This document shows positions 44,421 through 57,060 of a stretch of 64,000 bases of DNA, piece by piece. The notes below the pieces were generated by a model. The model had not been told where the DNA came from. It ran no database searches and saw nothing but the letters and a program-made list of their open reading frames with translations. A program made the translations under genes and the position numbers. The stretch lies in the NCBI GenBank assembly GCA_036186865.1, contig AP025062.1, positions 12,896,940 to 12,960,939 of the forward strand, in the 5' to 3' direction. Source of the stretch: Eustoma russellianum (Eukaryota > Streptophyta > Magnoliopsida > Gentianales > Gentianaceae). Position 1 is the stretch's first letter. Each line of letters starts with the position of its first letter.

Positions 44421-45900
44421 TATATATTTTTGATCATATGTCAGAGAGATTAGAAAATAAGTGTTATACATATTTAAGTGTTGAAATATTAGTTGTTCAT
44501 GGAATGTGCAATTTAAGAAAGTTGTGTGGGATGAAAAATTGCAAATAAGGGGATGCTTTGGGTGTTATGGCCGAACAACCAACCTTGAGGGTAAAATGGT
44601 ATTTTCTTAAGTTATGACATGTAGAATGTAATTATGTAAGTGATGTCTCATTTGGTTGAAATTAATATTGCATGAAATGGAAAGTTTGAAAAGTTATTTT
44701 TATCGCATCACATGTTTTAAAATATCATATGCGTAACAAATAATAAACACCAAACAATTGATTCCATCGACACATGATATGTTATGTTATGTTCATGATT
44801 ATGATTATGTTATGGTGTGCCGGCCTGACATTGGGACTGGAGTGGTAGGTGTCAGGGGCATATGAATACGTTATGACCTAGTGCAACACCGGGTCCGAGA
44901 CACGGGCTTTCCGTTATAACACGCCATCGTTAGGACATGTACATATGTTTATTATGTTTTATGTCGTACATGTACTATATGGGAATCAATCGGTACATCG
45001 TGCGTTATTATTCTTAAGAAAGTGTTATAGCCATTTATGAATATGTCTTGTCCTTGTGTTTATGAAAATTTCATGTTATGCAAGTTTATGAAAAAGTCAT
45101 GTTATGATTATGAAAAGCCATGTTTTATGCATCACAATTTCATCATGTACCATTAGGTTATGTTTAGAATATCCTTAAGTTTTTGATTTTATTAAATGAA
45201 TCAAAGTAGGGTTTATGCATTCAATTATAGATGTTATAAGTCTATGACCTCAGTGAGGATAGGATTAGAATGTAAGTATGGACATGTATATGTTGTTCTG
45301 GACTTAGATAGAAGTTTATGTTTCCTATGTTATGATGATAAATTCTTATGTGTTATATGTTGCTTATATTATTTATGTTACTCTACTTGTTAAATGGAGA
45401 CGTGCTTTATTATGTTCATTACTATGTTTATTATTACTTGTTACCCCATCTTCCCATGCATGATCCACATGACGTATCTAGAAGGTTTTCTGGGCGATTA
45501 TGTTTTTATCGCTCATACTTGTCTTAAATCACTTGCAGAGGACAGGGTCCCCGAGATTGGGTACGTACATGACGAGCCTCATATAGACTATCCTTGAGAG
45601 AGACGTACGCCAGGATTTTGCAATTGTATTATTATCATGATTTGTACTTTATTGCAAGTTGCATGTTTACCTTTATGTCGCTTCTGCTATTTCAAGTTAT
45701 GTTTCATGTCAACATGCACATGTATGTATCGACGCCTTGTACTTCTTGCAGTAGGATACGGTGGGTGCACCAGGCCAAAACCCTAGATTCAAGAGGGGCG
45801 CTACGAGTTTGGATGTTGATACTAAAAGAAGTCCCTGCCGCCGAGATGGTTGCATTGTCAGGGATGAACCTTGGATTGAAAATTTGAGGGAAAACCATAA
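44421..45900 (+). repeat. Gypsy-type LTR fragment, segment 3, plus orientation
   Basis: No gene. Sequence order resembles the reverse complement of the GAG-only LTR: a GC-rich block (CCGGGTCCGAGACACGGGC near 44890), then a stem-loop with T-rich loop (GCGAT/ATCGC, 45494-45512), then CTTGCAGAGGACAGGG and GACGAGCCTCATATAGAC ending in TGA. This is therefore the R/U5 side of a distantly related gypsy LTR in + orientation. The right boundary is uncertain; no primer site was found after it. Confidence 0.6.
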
Positions 45901-46140
45901 TGACATATGTGGTGTCACCTTGCTCACAACAGTCACTGTAAGGCAGAGAGAAGGCAGAAAAGTCAAATCTCATGTGTACCCATTGCTGGATGAATAAAAA
46001 AATGAGAAATATGCTTTCAATTAGTCTGATATCCTAAATGGTAATGGAAAAGCCATTGCATGCCAAAGAGGCAGATAGAGGGATGGGTGTGCCAGGGCAA
46101 GGTGCCACCGTTGTGGCACTCACCATATGCATCAGCATAG

Positions 46141-46690
46141 GTGGCGACAGTAAGCCCCGAAGGCACCATGATGGTGGTGAAAAAGGAGATGACCATGGCT
46201 GAAGGGAAGGAGCATAAGAACTATGAGTGGATCTTTGACTGTGGTACCATCGATACTACATCATATGATCCTAAAGGCTTTACACACCTCTCCACACCCA
46301 TAAAATTCTATATCGAGATAGCTAGTGGAGTGTTGATACTAGTTTGAGAAGGAGGATCTATTGCTCTTTCTCCACCATCAAAATTACACAATTGTCTATG
46401 TTTCTTACATTGTCTTTCAAGTTGTCATGAATAAGCCAAGTAATGAAGGATCTCCATTTTGTGGGATTTATGTATCCTTATTTTTGCCTTCTACACGACA
46501 TTTGTACAAAGACGATAATTGGGTATGGCACTGAGCAAGGAGACCTATACTACATTAATGAGGTAGCTCAACAAGATTAGTCTATTCTTGCTCATAGAAC
46601 AGTCAATTCGCAGCTATGGTTAAGGCATTGTTGTGTATGTCATCCGTCTTTCAGCTATCTTAAATTCTTATTTCACAATTTCAAGTATGG
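46141..46690 (+). pseudogene. Copia protease / GAG-pre-integrase fragment
   Basis: EWIFDCGTIDTTSYDPKGFTH (read from 46228 on) matches the protease start of Ty1-copia elements, where the usual motif is D-S/C-G-A. Further on, after a stop, IIGYGTEQGDLYYINEVAQQD, LAHRTVNSQLWLRH and HPSFSYLKFLFHNF match the GAG-pre-integrase region. No integrase core follows. The lineage differs from the SIRE-like element at 6745-17976. It might be the 5' part of the same element as the copia RT/RNase H end at 56370, but 10 kb of unrelated repeats lies between and I cannot prove it. Confidence 0.72.
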
Positions 46691-47212
46691 AGGAAAGTGA
46701 ATACGATGGTGAAGTCACCGATCATGAGCTGTGTTTCAGCTTCAATTGTGCAAAGTATGACATGGTATGATAGCGATGTGTGCTCCACGCAAAAGAATGG
46801 ATCTTTCCTTGGTTCTAACGTGTCTTCCACAAGAAACCTTGTGCAGTGGCAAGAACTGTTCATGGAAACCACCATTGTCCGTGTGTCTCTCGTTTGGACT
46901 GAGCAATATCTACCTCTTTGAAGCTTGTTCGTGATCCAAGAACAGCAATAAAACCGTGGTACATGTCTTCAAGATGGAAGGATTCGACTCCCCCACAATG
47001 TTTGCTCAAGACGTTGATATAGAACCTAGTTTTGATCAATGATCAAAGAAAAACACAAGGAAGAACCTTGCAAACAATCTATGGACAAATATTGTATTTT
47101 CTCAATCAGTTTTCGGAGTTTACAGGATGCTGACCTTGTTTACATATAAACCTACAAGTGATAACCTAGTTTACAAGAGATGGGATAGGTCTTCTATTGG
47201 ATTTTTATCTCC
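46691..47212 (-). other. Unassigned, LTR-like sequence
   Basis: No coding motif. Read on the minus strand, 47180-47030 has the look of an LTR R/U5 region (GTAAACTCCGAAAACTGATTGAG, AAACTAGGTTCTATATC), and it follows the stop of the reading frame at 47213 as a 3' LTR would follow pol. No boundaries or repeats confirm it. Confidence 0.35.
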
Positions 47213-48063
47213 TCAACATCTGATCAACATTGCACACGATATATCGGTTATATAAAGGTCAAATTTTTCAATGAGAACTTCTAGAAAGTTTCCCTCTCCA
47301 TCCCACTGCACATCCTCTTTATGCCATTTAGCTCTTTTGACCTCATCATTCTCTCCTTGTTCGAAAGAATTTGTCCTCGAACCTAAGCCTGCACTAAAGG
47401 GAGAAGAGAATGGAGCCTCATACCTTCTTGTAACATAAAAACAAAACATACAACTAATATAGACAAACATGAATAGTTTATTCTTAAACCCATCTGGATC
47501 AAATATTAATTTGATAGAAAACATATAAGGTAAGGTTAAAAAAAACTCAAAAGTAAAGAAGATATTTAAGTTTAGCTCCAAGCTTTTCATGAACGTGTAT
47601 CGCCTCTTTCTAACAAGTTTTCGATGAGAGTATAGAATCTGCATCAAATTCTCACTATACACAAACGATGGCAATGCATAGCATGAATTTAAGCACATCA
47701 TGGGTTCGAATTCAAGGTTTCTAACAGTAGCATTAGGCAAATTTTGTTCAAGACTAGGTAACTCAAATGACTCTCGGTTATCATGTAAAGACTTAGTATC
47801 AATTTCAGCTTCATGTTCCATATTTTCAAGCACATTAGTCTCATTAGCATACGATCCACTTTCAAAGTTTTTATGCAATTCAAAGGCAGCCGTAGGTACG
47901 TCATGTTCAACTTCATGCAAATTATGCGATTCAACATACAATTCTTCTTCAAGCTCATGCACTTCATTTTTGGCAGCATGATATTCATGATTTTCTTCAA
48001 GCTCATGCACTTCATTTTTGGCAGCATGATATTCATGATTAGAAATAGATGACTCACTCAAAA
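47213..48063 (-). pseudogene. Uncharacterised frame resembling the tail of a gypsy polyprotein
   Basis: The minus-strand open frame (to a stop at 47213) belongs to this unit only up to 48063; its first 25 or so codons (48064-48136) lie in the SIRE-like LTR. It contains two tandem copies of NHEYHAAKNEVHELEE, an acidic region, two hydrophobic segments (IFFTFEFFLTLPYMF and LFMFVYISCMFCFYV) that could span a membrane, and LGSRTNSFEQGENDE, which resembles the end motif of many plant gypsy polyproteins. No RT or integrase is visible. It may be a post-integrase extension or an extra ORF of a gypsy element. Function unknown. Confidence 0.45.
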
Positions 48064-48986
48064 CTGTTGAGAAATATGTTTGGATAATTTTCAAAGTCAA
48101 GATTTTAAGTGGTAAATACTTAAAAATATCATACATGGTGTTATATGTGATTAAAAGTTGAAAAAGTTGAAAAAGTTGACGTCAATCTCTCAAGTTGTTG
48201 CACTTCGAACGATCGATGTACTACGATGGTGAAAGATCAAGACCTTATGGTGAGACATCGATCTCCAAACCTGAGACACATCGATCGATCAATGTACATC
48301 GAACCCTCACTTCGATCGATCGATGTAGGTCAGAGACAAACTCTGAAACTTACAGTGAGACATCGATCTCTGAACCTGAGCCACTTTGATCGATCGATGT
48401 CTAGGGTTTTTAGAAATAATTTTGTAAAATGTGATACAGTGGTTGTTTTCATTTGTACATGATTTATACATGTTCATTATGTGATTATTATGTGTTCTTA
48501 ATGATTTTAAATGTATTGTGACTAATGTGCCTTGGAAGTTTCTACAACTTACCAGAAAGGGCAAAATTGGTATTTTGAGTTTTTAGGAACATGAATGGTG
48601 GATATACTTCAATGACATATTTTTATCTTATTCATCATGAAAAAGGTGTTATAATATTCATTTCTGACCATCGGCATCATTTCTGAACTTTTCTCTCACT
48701 AGGGGCATTTTAGTCATTTCACCCCTGAGGATATTTTTGGTATTTTCACTCAAGGAATCTCTTGAGCATATTATTATCTTCATTTTGGAGTTGAGTTATT
48801 ATTATCTTGAAGATTATTTGGTGGTTCTTTATCTTATTCTCTCAAAATGATGATATTATTGACTATAGCGGGATATGTGACGAGTTGTGATGTCACATTC
48901 TATTTCTTTCTTGAAGACTCTCTTCTATATGTTATTGGAGCATATTTGTCATCGTATTTTAGAGAATATAAAGGTGTTCAAGGTGT
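48064..48986 (+). repeat. SIRE-like LTR fragment, plus orientation
   Basis: Begins TGTTGAGAAATATG and is the reverse complement of 38298-37793 followed by 33531 to about 33070. That shows the RTE-free target and confirms the solo LTR at 31452. It has the same GATCGATCGATGT cluster (48195-48410). Cut off near 48986, where gag of the second GAG-only element begins. Confidence 0.85.
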
Positions 48987-49410
48987 GCAAATGGCCTGAC
49001 TGCCTGCGTTTTCACCTCCCCGGGTGCTCTAATCCGTTCAAAACAATTCTCCACTTCATGTAGCCACTTCTCAGCGCGTCAGAGTTTGACTTCCCTTCAA
49101 ACGGTGGAACATTTGCTCTCTTCAGCTTTTCAAAATAGTATTTAGCATCCCTAACTGGTTCATGGGGTTGCGGGATATTCTGTTACAGCATCACTTGACC
49201 AATTTGAGTCACTATCTGGCAAAAGTTTTGAAAGGCATTGATATCCGGCATCATTTATGGAAAAGGTCCTTGGGATGGAGGAACGTTCTGAACTGGCGGT
49301 GGATTTTGGTCTTGCGGAGGCGGGGGTGGAGGGACCTGAGCGGATGGAGGAGGGATAGGCTCCTGTACCTCGGGTCTAGCTCTTGCTGGTCTGTCTCTTA
49401 GTCGCACCAT
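48987..49410 (-). pseudogene. Gag N-terminal part, second GAG-only-type element, truncated
   Basis: Starts MVRLRDRPARARPEVQ at 49410, followed by a Pro-rich region (PPPSAQVPPPPPPQ), a stop (FP-stop-MMPD), then QIVTQIGQVM, RDAKYYFEKLKRANVPPF and GKSNSD, leading into the capsid domain. After a frameshift, further capsid-like text is seen before homology ends at about 48987. The Pro-rich start is typical of gypsy gag proteins and is missing from the copy at 5293-5904. Confidence 0.75.
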
Positions 49411-49703
49411 CTGCATTATGCAGCGTCGGGTTTTATTTAATACGAGGGCGTCATGATAAGTAGCAAAATTTAATTCATTCCAAAGGCGTATCTAAGGAGC
49501 ATATTCGTACATACGTTATAAATTAAATTCTGTGATTGGTTGTTAATCAAGGTATTATCAACGGGCCGTACCTTAATTTTCCAGTCTAAGTCATCCTAGT
49601 CTAAGGTCAACTCTCATCTAGGATCATGACTTAGGTCTAAGATCAAACTTAGTTGACTACGATCATAACTTAATTCTACATTCTGCCCGGATCTGGAGCC
49701 TTA
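49411..49703 (-). other. Leader of the second GAG-only-type element
   Basis: Non-coding. Similar to 5905-6195, ending with GGATCTGGAGCCTTAGCTC beside the primer site. Confidence 0.65.
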
Positions 49704-49715
49704 GCTCTGATACCA
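49704..49715 (-). other. Primer-binding site of the second GAG-only-type element
   Basis: TGGTATCAGAGC on the minus strand, two bases from the LTR that starts TGTAGCGTCCCG at 49718. Confidence 0.9.
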
Positions 49716-49717
49716 CC

Positions 49718-52700
49718 TGTAGCGTCCCGCATCCCGGCCTAGCTGGAACCAGTGCGCCCGCCGTACTTCACTAAGGAGAGTACCAGGCGTCGATCCATAA
49801 CGTATTGTAATCCATGATAGAATGCATGGATTGTTGTGCTTATACGTCATCAAGTAAGAGAAACCGTGGCAGAATAAAAACTTCGAATTAAACATCCACA
49901 AGATCATTTTTTAGTTTTACATCCCAAATCAAAAGTATCGAAATTCTCAGAGGAAATTGTTTTCCATCACAATCACAAAATCAGTCATCATTCACCACCA
50001 GCATGCCAGGTCACCTAATCCGTCCATCTCTCGGTGCACTCACTGGTAGGGAACCCTAGGGTCATTCTCAATCCATTCTACCTTGTCCGCTGCGGTCTCC
50101 GGGAGGAAAAATAGGGGGTGAGTGACAAAGTCACCAGAAAGTATACTATAATAATCGAGGATTAAATGGAAAGTACATACAAGAACCGAACCCCAAAAAT
50201 TTTGGTTTAGAAACATACCTGTCCTCCATTCAGTACCCGATGGTGATCAACACTTAATGCATCAAGATCATAACTTAAGCAAAATCGTTACTTAATAAAG
50301 AACATAACAATAAAATACCGTAACTTGCATCAATTCGTAACATATCAAGGATCACTACTAATGACGTCATACTTAGGAACTACCAAGTTATAACAACTTA
50401 GTCTAAGTATCATATGTCACTGCACGATGACTCAATAAACGTGACATGCATACATATGTACGTGTGATGCATTATAATAAAAATGGGAATATGATCTTTC
50501 ATGCTTTTTTTTCAAATCATCATCGTCAGAAAACAATAGAGTGTTCAGATCTATCTTCCCGGATCTGAGGCGGTCACGTCTCCCCTTCGAATCTATTATT
50601 CCCAGATTCGGAACGGTAACGTCATCACTTATCGGGTCTATTCTATCCGGGCCCGAACGGTCCATATCAGGTCTATTCTCTCCGGGCCTGAACGGTCTAT
50701 ATCATCAGATCAATTAACCCCGGATCTGGGTGGGTCCTTACTGGCCAGGAACATACGCACACGGTACCAGTGGGAAGCGTTCTTTTAAAACAGGATCTTT
50801 TCTTTAAAAACGCTTTTCATCTTTCTTTTGCATAAAACCAATGCCATAAATCATGTAAGTGACGATGATGCAATGCATGACATGTATTATCCAAACCATG
50901 ACATAATGCGTTACATATACACATACGTACAACTCTTCGTTATGTTGGAAAAATTTCCAGCATGATCACTCCTTATATTCGGCCTTAACCCCTTGTGGTT
51001 AGGCCCACTAACAATAATGCTCGTCATTCGTATGCATAAAACGCCTTATTTGTTCATAATAAAATTCTCATGACTATACAAAATGCGTAAGACACAGTTT
51101 AATTAATCACGAAACAAGGCTGCTGAATTTCGGCAATTCAGCGCCCCTTTTCTTTTGTCTTTCATGTAAGCCCATTAAACCTCTTTTAATTTGGGCCAGA
51201 TTTGAAAACTTATTATAACATTCCATCAATTGGTGATTGTAAGCCCAAGTCGTATAACTAGCCTAAGCCCATTCGATTAAGGCCTTATAATAAGTTTCTC
51301 AATTCTGCACAAAATCTCAGATTAGTGACGTCCACTTATTTATGGTGTTTACCCTTCAATTAGCCGTTCCCAAAATAAATGGTTTACATAGTTGGGTTCA
51401 CCCATGTCTTAAGTAGTTGGTAAATAAATTTCGCGGATTTAGAATATCGTTAAAGGTATCATTTATTATTTTTCCTAAAACCGCTACATGCAGATTTCTG
51501 GATTGAACGATTTTACTATAAGTTTTAGTGTGACCACACCGTACCTCTTTTATCAGAAATTCCAACTCTCAAGCTCAGTAGACACCTCAATCTTGCATCC
51601 TACCAAAAATTAGCCCAGTTGCATATTCCTAAGGTCCATTTCCTTGTTGCTCATTATGTCACATAAAATCTGTCTAGCCCAGTAAAATTTTCCAGCATGA
51701 CCAGTCTTAGTAACAATTTCACTAAAAATAATCCGTAACTCCTTTTAACGAAATTCCAACTCTCACATTTAATATACACATAAGGCTAGTGTTATACCAA
51801 AAATCAATTAAACTGAATGTCCCTATGGTCTCTTTTTGGGTCTCACGAAACAGCCTAAAATCTGTCTTGCTCCGGTAAATTTCCTAGTTTGTCACATTCC
51901 TTTCCTAAACGGCCCTAACTTGCATGGTTTGTCATAAACCATTTATTAAACGTCAAACTTACTCTTTTATGGGGAATTTACAGATTCAACACGCTACAAA
52001 CATTATATGCAATCTCTTACAAAACAGTTTGTACACCACATACATCATCCTTTGGCTAAGCATACCACATTCCCACTAAATCAACATTAGTAACAATTTT
52101 GGTGCTTACGCACCCTAGTCACCGACAGCCCATTTAGATACATGCAAGGCAAAATAATATACCTGCAAGCAACATGTTAAGCTTAACACACAAAAGCATA
52201 ATCTTGTCTCCACTTTACCCCATAATTTATCATTTCATGCAAAACCACCCCTATTTCTTAAACCCCTTCCACCGTATGCCCCATCCATGGAAAAGAAAGG
52301 GTCTTTAGCTTGTTCATCATAGGTTATCACATAATAGTGCTCAAAACCAATAAAGAATCCACCTTTAAGCAAGAACTCACACATATACACCACTTAGCCC
52401 CTAGGCCGAAAGTTTATGCATCAAGGCTTAGCATATCACAACTAAAATTGAATCTTAAAGTTATCTAGCCATTCATGCAAGCACTTTCACATTCAAGACA
52501 CAAAAAGTATAGTGTACTTGCCTTTTTGCTTACTCTTCTTGAAGGATGTTTGGAAGGTTGGAACCTTTCTCCTCTTTTAGGCGTGTACCCCACGGTTTTG
52601 GAGAGAAGAAGAGGTCAATAGTTAGTTACTTATCTTCAGGTAAAAGATATATTTAGTAAGGGTTATATGGACTCATCAAAATGAAGCTTGAGTAGTATTC

Positions 52701-53749
52701 AAGCCTCCCAAGACTAGGATCCACAAAAGCTTGTGATTCTTGAGCCTAGTGACCATTGAAGGTCACGGTCTAGGGCAAGAGAGATAAGTGAGCTTCAAGC
52801 TAAGCGAAATGTACAAATTCCCCTTGAATAGTTGAGTATGCACTTACCTAATTCCTCTTGAGCTTTTATGAATCTTAGGTCTCCTTAGTATAGCGTTGGT
52901 CATGTGGTTTAAGGAAGGAGGAGGAGAGAATATTTCTTGCTCTTGATGTTTGAGTGTTGAGAAAATAGGAGGTTATTCTCTTGTGCTTTTGGAGGGAACC
53001 TTTCTTCTTGGCTATGTTGTAGCCGTTAGGGGTAAAGGGAGGGGTTAGGGTTTACCATAGGAATTAACCTTGATTACTTTAGTTAATCAAGGTTAATTTA
53101 TTACTAACCTTGGTTACTATAGTCTAACCATGGTTACTTTGGAGCTAAACCAAGTTACTTTATTCAATCATGGTTACCTTAACATTGGTTTAAATGAAAA
53201 AGTAACCATGGTAGGATTTAAAAATCCTCCATGGTTAGCCATTAGGTGGCCGGTTGGTTGGGGGGTCTTTAATGACCCCAACCATGTTTTATCCCCATTT
53301 ATTACTTGCTTTATTTAATTTATTTTAAGTTTCTTTTCCCCTTATTTCTCTTAAAATGATTAATTTGGAAAAAATGTTGAAGCCCTTTTTGGGCTAAGGG
53401 CCGAAAGAAAGGAAAAAAAATGTTGGGTTGCAACCAAATTTTCTTGCTATTACCCATACTTGTTCTAAGGGCTTATTAGCTTACTTAGAAGACGGCCCTT
53501 ACAATCTTAAGAAATTCAATTAGGGCCTTCCCTAACCTTGTGGCCAAAACTTTCCAAGCACTTGGGGGTGAATTGGGCCTCTCCTCATGGTCCAATATTC
53601 ATGCTCGAAAAATATATACGTATATTACTTTCCGTAACGTAAGCTATAATAATAATCATCGACTAAATAAATTGTAATTGTAATCATATCTTGTCAATAT
53701 TCTCTTAGATAGATCTCAAGTACAAAAGGATTCCCTATTTGGTTACAAC
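49718..53749 (-). repeat. 5' LTR of the second GAG-only-type element
   Basis: The first 2.8 kb follows the LTR at 186/6210 in order: GGGTAGGGAACCCTAGG, hairpin at 50117-50135, 35-bp-type array at 50546-50740, a palindrome near 50944, two (not three) about 190-bp units at 51505-51900, and AGTGTACTTGCCTTT at 52512. About 330 bp near 51000-51330 are unique to this copy. After 52530 the sequence is unrelated to the first family. The outer end is tentatively TTACAACA at about 53749. It contains a 15-bp perfect inverted repeat at 53062-53098. No gene. Confidence 0.8.
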
Positions 53750-56369
53750 AGTAGTGAGTGTGGAAAAATTGGTTTTTAAGACTATTTATTACCCAATAAC
53801 TCACTTCTTAAAAAAGATTCTGTTTTCAGACCTTGTTTTAGATTAACTAGATGATCAGGTTGTAGACCTCCAAAAATCATAAAATTTTGTAATAAAGTAC
53901 TCTAAGATATTATGAGTGTGCCATATAATTTTTAGAATAAAATTCAAAGTGTAACCCCTTAAAAACATTTTTACTCAGATTGTGTCAATCTGCTAGAAAC
54001 TGTCCACTAAAATGAAAACTTTATTCCTATTTAATGACAACTCTAAATGCTTTAAAATTTTTATGGAATGACCCTTAAGATGTATACGTTAAAGGGTTTC
54101 AATAGTTTTTCAAACTTTCTTTGGTAGGTATATGAACAACGTTGATGTTCTCAACCTTTGTAGATATGAAAATCAGATTGCACTAGTCTCTGAACTATGA
54201 ACGTTTGGATGGCTTATACTTATCCAAATTGAATCAAAATTGTCCCAAATAAAACCTAAGACCTTTGGATATATTTCTAAAAAGTTAGATGATTTTTGAA
54301 ATTTTTTTTGCTATTTTTACCATGACTATGAAACTGATGCAGAAAACAAGAACTGAAAGTAAAAGTGCTGAAAAGTAATAACACCGAGATTTTTCTATAG
54401 GTCTGGTTAAATCAACCTGCTTCAGTCTTTGAGAACACCTTCTCGGTATTCACTAAACACCAAAAACACTTTAGAACAAGAGTGGCTGGAGTTATACACC
54501 AAGTCCTTTAACGTCCACCCTTCTTACAATGAACAAACGAAAACAGCCAACACAATTACCACCACCGCAGAAATGAAGGTATGATCACACCTTGATCAAC
54601 ATTGTACAAGAATAGGATGTATATGGATGGTAAAATCAAAGACTTTATAGAATTTAGAATGTAAGAATGATAGGATTGAGGCTATAATCAAGAGAAAAAA
54701 AATAGGAGAAGAAGACAAGTCTTGCTTGAACTTGCTTGAATATAAACATTGGGTTTTCTTTGTCTTGAATCATCTTGTCGCCTTTTATGGATTGTGTGGA
54801 ACGCCTATGGCTGAGCTCTCCTTTTAAAAATTTGTCTTGAATACCTTGGAAGGTGCCTTGTATAACTTTGTGACACACCCTTGCTTACTTTGGAAAATAT
54901 GACTGGATGAACGATGTGTCTTCGCCTAGTTGTCACTCCATGATAGACCATCTTTTTCCACCTTGGAACTTAATAAAATGACCTACATATTTAACATAAA
55001 AATCTGAAACACATGTCAAAAATCACAGAAGTTAATTGCCAATCAATCAAGATGTTACTGTCCCTCAATTTTTGGAAGAATTTTGAAGACAATAATGCTG
55101 AAAATTGGGCATGTAAACCATGTGCTGAAAACTTCAGCACTTTGTTTGATTTTGAAATCTTTCCATGTGTGCCTTGCCTTCTTCCATCACCATTCATATG
55201 TGGCTCATCTTTCACCAATCAAAGTCCCAAACAAGCTCCACCTAGGCTCCAAGAGTGCTGAAAATGTCGTGTCAACCTCAGCTGCCACGTGCTGAAATCC
55301 TTTTGTGAAATTTGTCACATAATGATGCACAATCTTCACACTTATGGTAAATTTCAATCAACCCTTAATTTGTTTTTTTAGAATACTCCAACGTGTCTCA
55401 GATGTGTAAAATATGTCTAGATGCATGTTACATACAATAACAAAACCGTACCATGCATAGAAGTGTAGAAAACCTAATTTTCGACTTTCGTCGATTACAT
55501 GATTTTTCTCCAATTAATTTCAACCATCTTAGACATGTAAAATGTGTTATGTCACACATAATATAAATCATATAAAGTGTGTTTTCAGCTAAAAATAACT
55601 GAGGAAACAAATTGCCACGGCTTAAAAAAATTGAATTTGACTTTAAATAGATCAAGGCAAAATTGTAAGTGATTGATGTGTGTAAACATTGTATGTCTTA
55701 GAGGCTGATTTTGACATGTGGTGCACTAAATTTCTTAGTTTTTGGAGTGTATAAAGGCTGGCTATCTTTATATGGTAAGTATATGACATGTCGGTGAAGG
55801 TTCGGTAGTCACCCGATGTGGCAATTTTTGGTTTATGGACTCGTGACATGTCGACATAATTTTGGTAACTTTATGACATGTAATATATGATACGGAACAT
55901 GTATATACTAACAAATATGATGTGTATATGGTGGTGTGATGTCGATGTACGTTTATGATGTGTATGACATGTCGGTGAAACGTCGGGATAGAAATATATA
56001 GTTCGCCTATTATAAAAAAATATGTGTATTTATATTCTGTATAGTCAGCCGTGTGTGTGTGTAAATGTGGTGTAGAGAAGCACTTTCCATTTCGAATTTG
56101 TTGCCAAATAAGTGTCTCCAATTATATCTCCTTGAGTGCTTCATTTAATGAACTAGTTTAGTTCATCTGCTTAAGTACTTCATTAAATGAACTAGTTTAG
56201 TTTATTTAACATGGCACCTGAAAATTGTATAAAGACAACAAATATATATAAACATGTAAAGCACATTTATTATTTACGCATGTCAAGTAGTAATTAAATC
56301 ATGCATTTCGGAAACATGTAACATTTAAATAATGCATTTTCAAATCACTAAAATCCTGGTTTTTCAACA
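53750..56369 (-). repeat. SIRE-type LTR, diverged copy
   Basis: Same order as the LTRs at 6745 and 14941: GTGTGGAAAAATTGG, GATTCTGTTTTCAGACC, AGATTGTGTCAATCTGC, CTATTTTTACC, CACCGAGATTTTTCTA, and an end TTTTTCAACA at 56369. Hence minus orientation. The left end is ragged and the first bases are missing. A GTGCTGAAAACTTCAGCAC palindrome lies at 55121-55139. No internal region is attached, so it is a solo or truncated LTR. A copia RT frame starts right after it. Confidence 0.78.
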
Positions 56370-57000
56370 GTCTCAAGATACATGAGTAAAATAGGTAAGC
56401 TTCTGTACTTGACAATCACAAAGCTAGACATAGCCTATGCAGTGCACCAGCTTAGTCAGTTCCTGAATGTCCCCACTATATTGCATCTCAAGGCAGCACA
56501 CAAGCTATTGAGGTATCTAAAAAGGGATCTAGGCAGGAGATTCTATTCCCAAGCAAAGGGATTGTCATGCTCAAGGCATTTACTCATTGCTCATTTAGAC
56601 TGGAAAGGATGTTCTGATACAAGGATGTCAGTCACTGGATTCTTTATGTTTCTATGAGATATGTTGATTTCGAAGTTTGCTAAGAAGCTCACTACATTGT
56701 TAAATTATTTTTCAAAAACTGAGTATAGTGCACTTGCTGCTGGAATGTGTGAGAAACAGTGATTAGTATACTTCCCAAGGGACTTAAAGGTTGAACATAT
56801 GGTGCCGGTGGAGTTGTTTTGTGGAAACAAGAGTTCAATCTATATTGTGAAGAACCTTGTGCTTTATGAGAGGAAAAAACATATTGAAATAAATTGTCAC
56901 ACTATGAGAGACAAGTTCTAAGGAGCAGTGAAGCCCATGCCTATTAGAACTGATTTTCAAATGGCTGATGTGTTCACAAATGCCCTGGATTCACAGTGAC
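56370..57000 (+). pseudogene. Copia RT end and RNase H
   Basis: Reads VSRYMSKIGKLLYLTITK then LDIAYAVHQLSQFL, AAHKLLRYLKRDLGRR and RMSVTGFFMFL, the thumb/connection part of copia RT. After a TGA, RNase H words follow: KLTTLLNYFSKTEYSALAAG, VELFCGNKSSI, EINCHTMRDKF and QMADVFTNALDSQ. The start is abrupt at the SIRE-type LTR end. The lineage differs from the SIRE-like element. Several stops; non-functional. Confidence 0.88.
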
Positions 57001-57060
57001 TATACAATTCGGCTAAAGCCTTGGGCGTGTGCAACATCTTTAGACAATCTGGAATGACGG

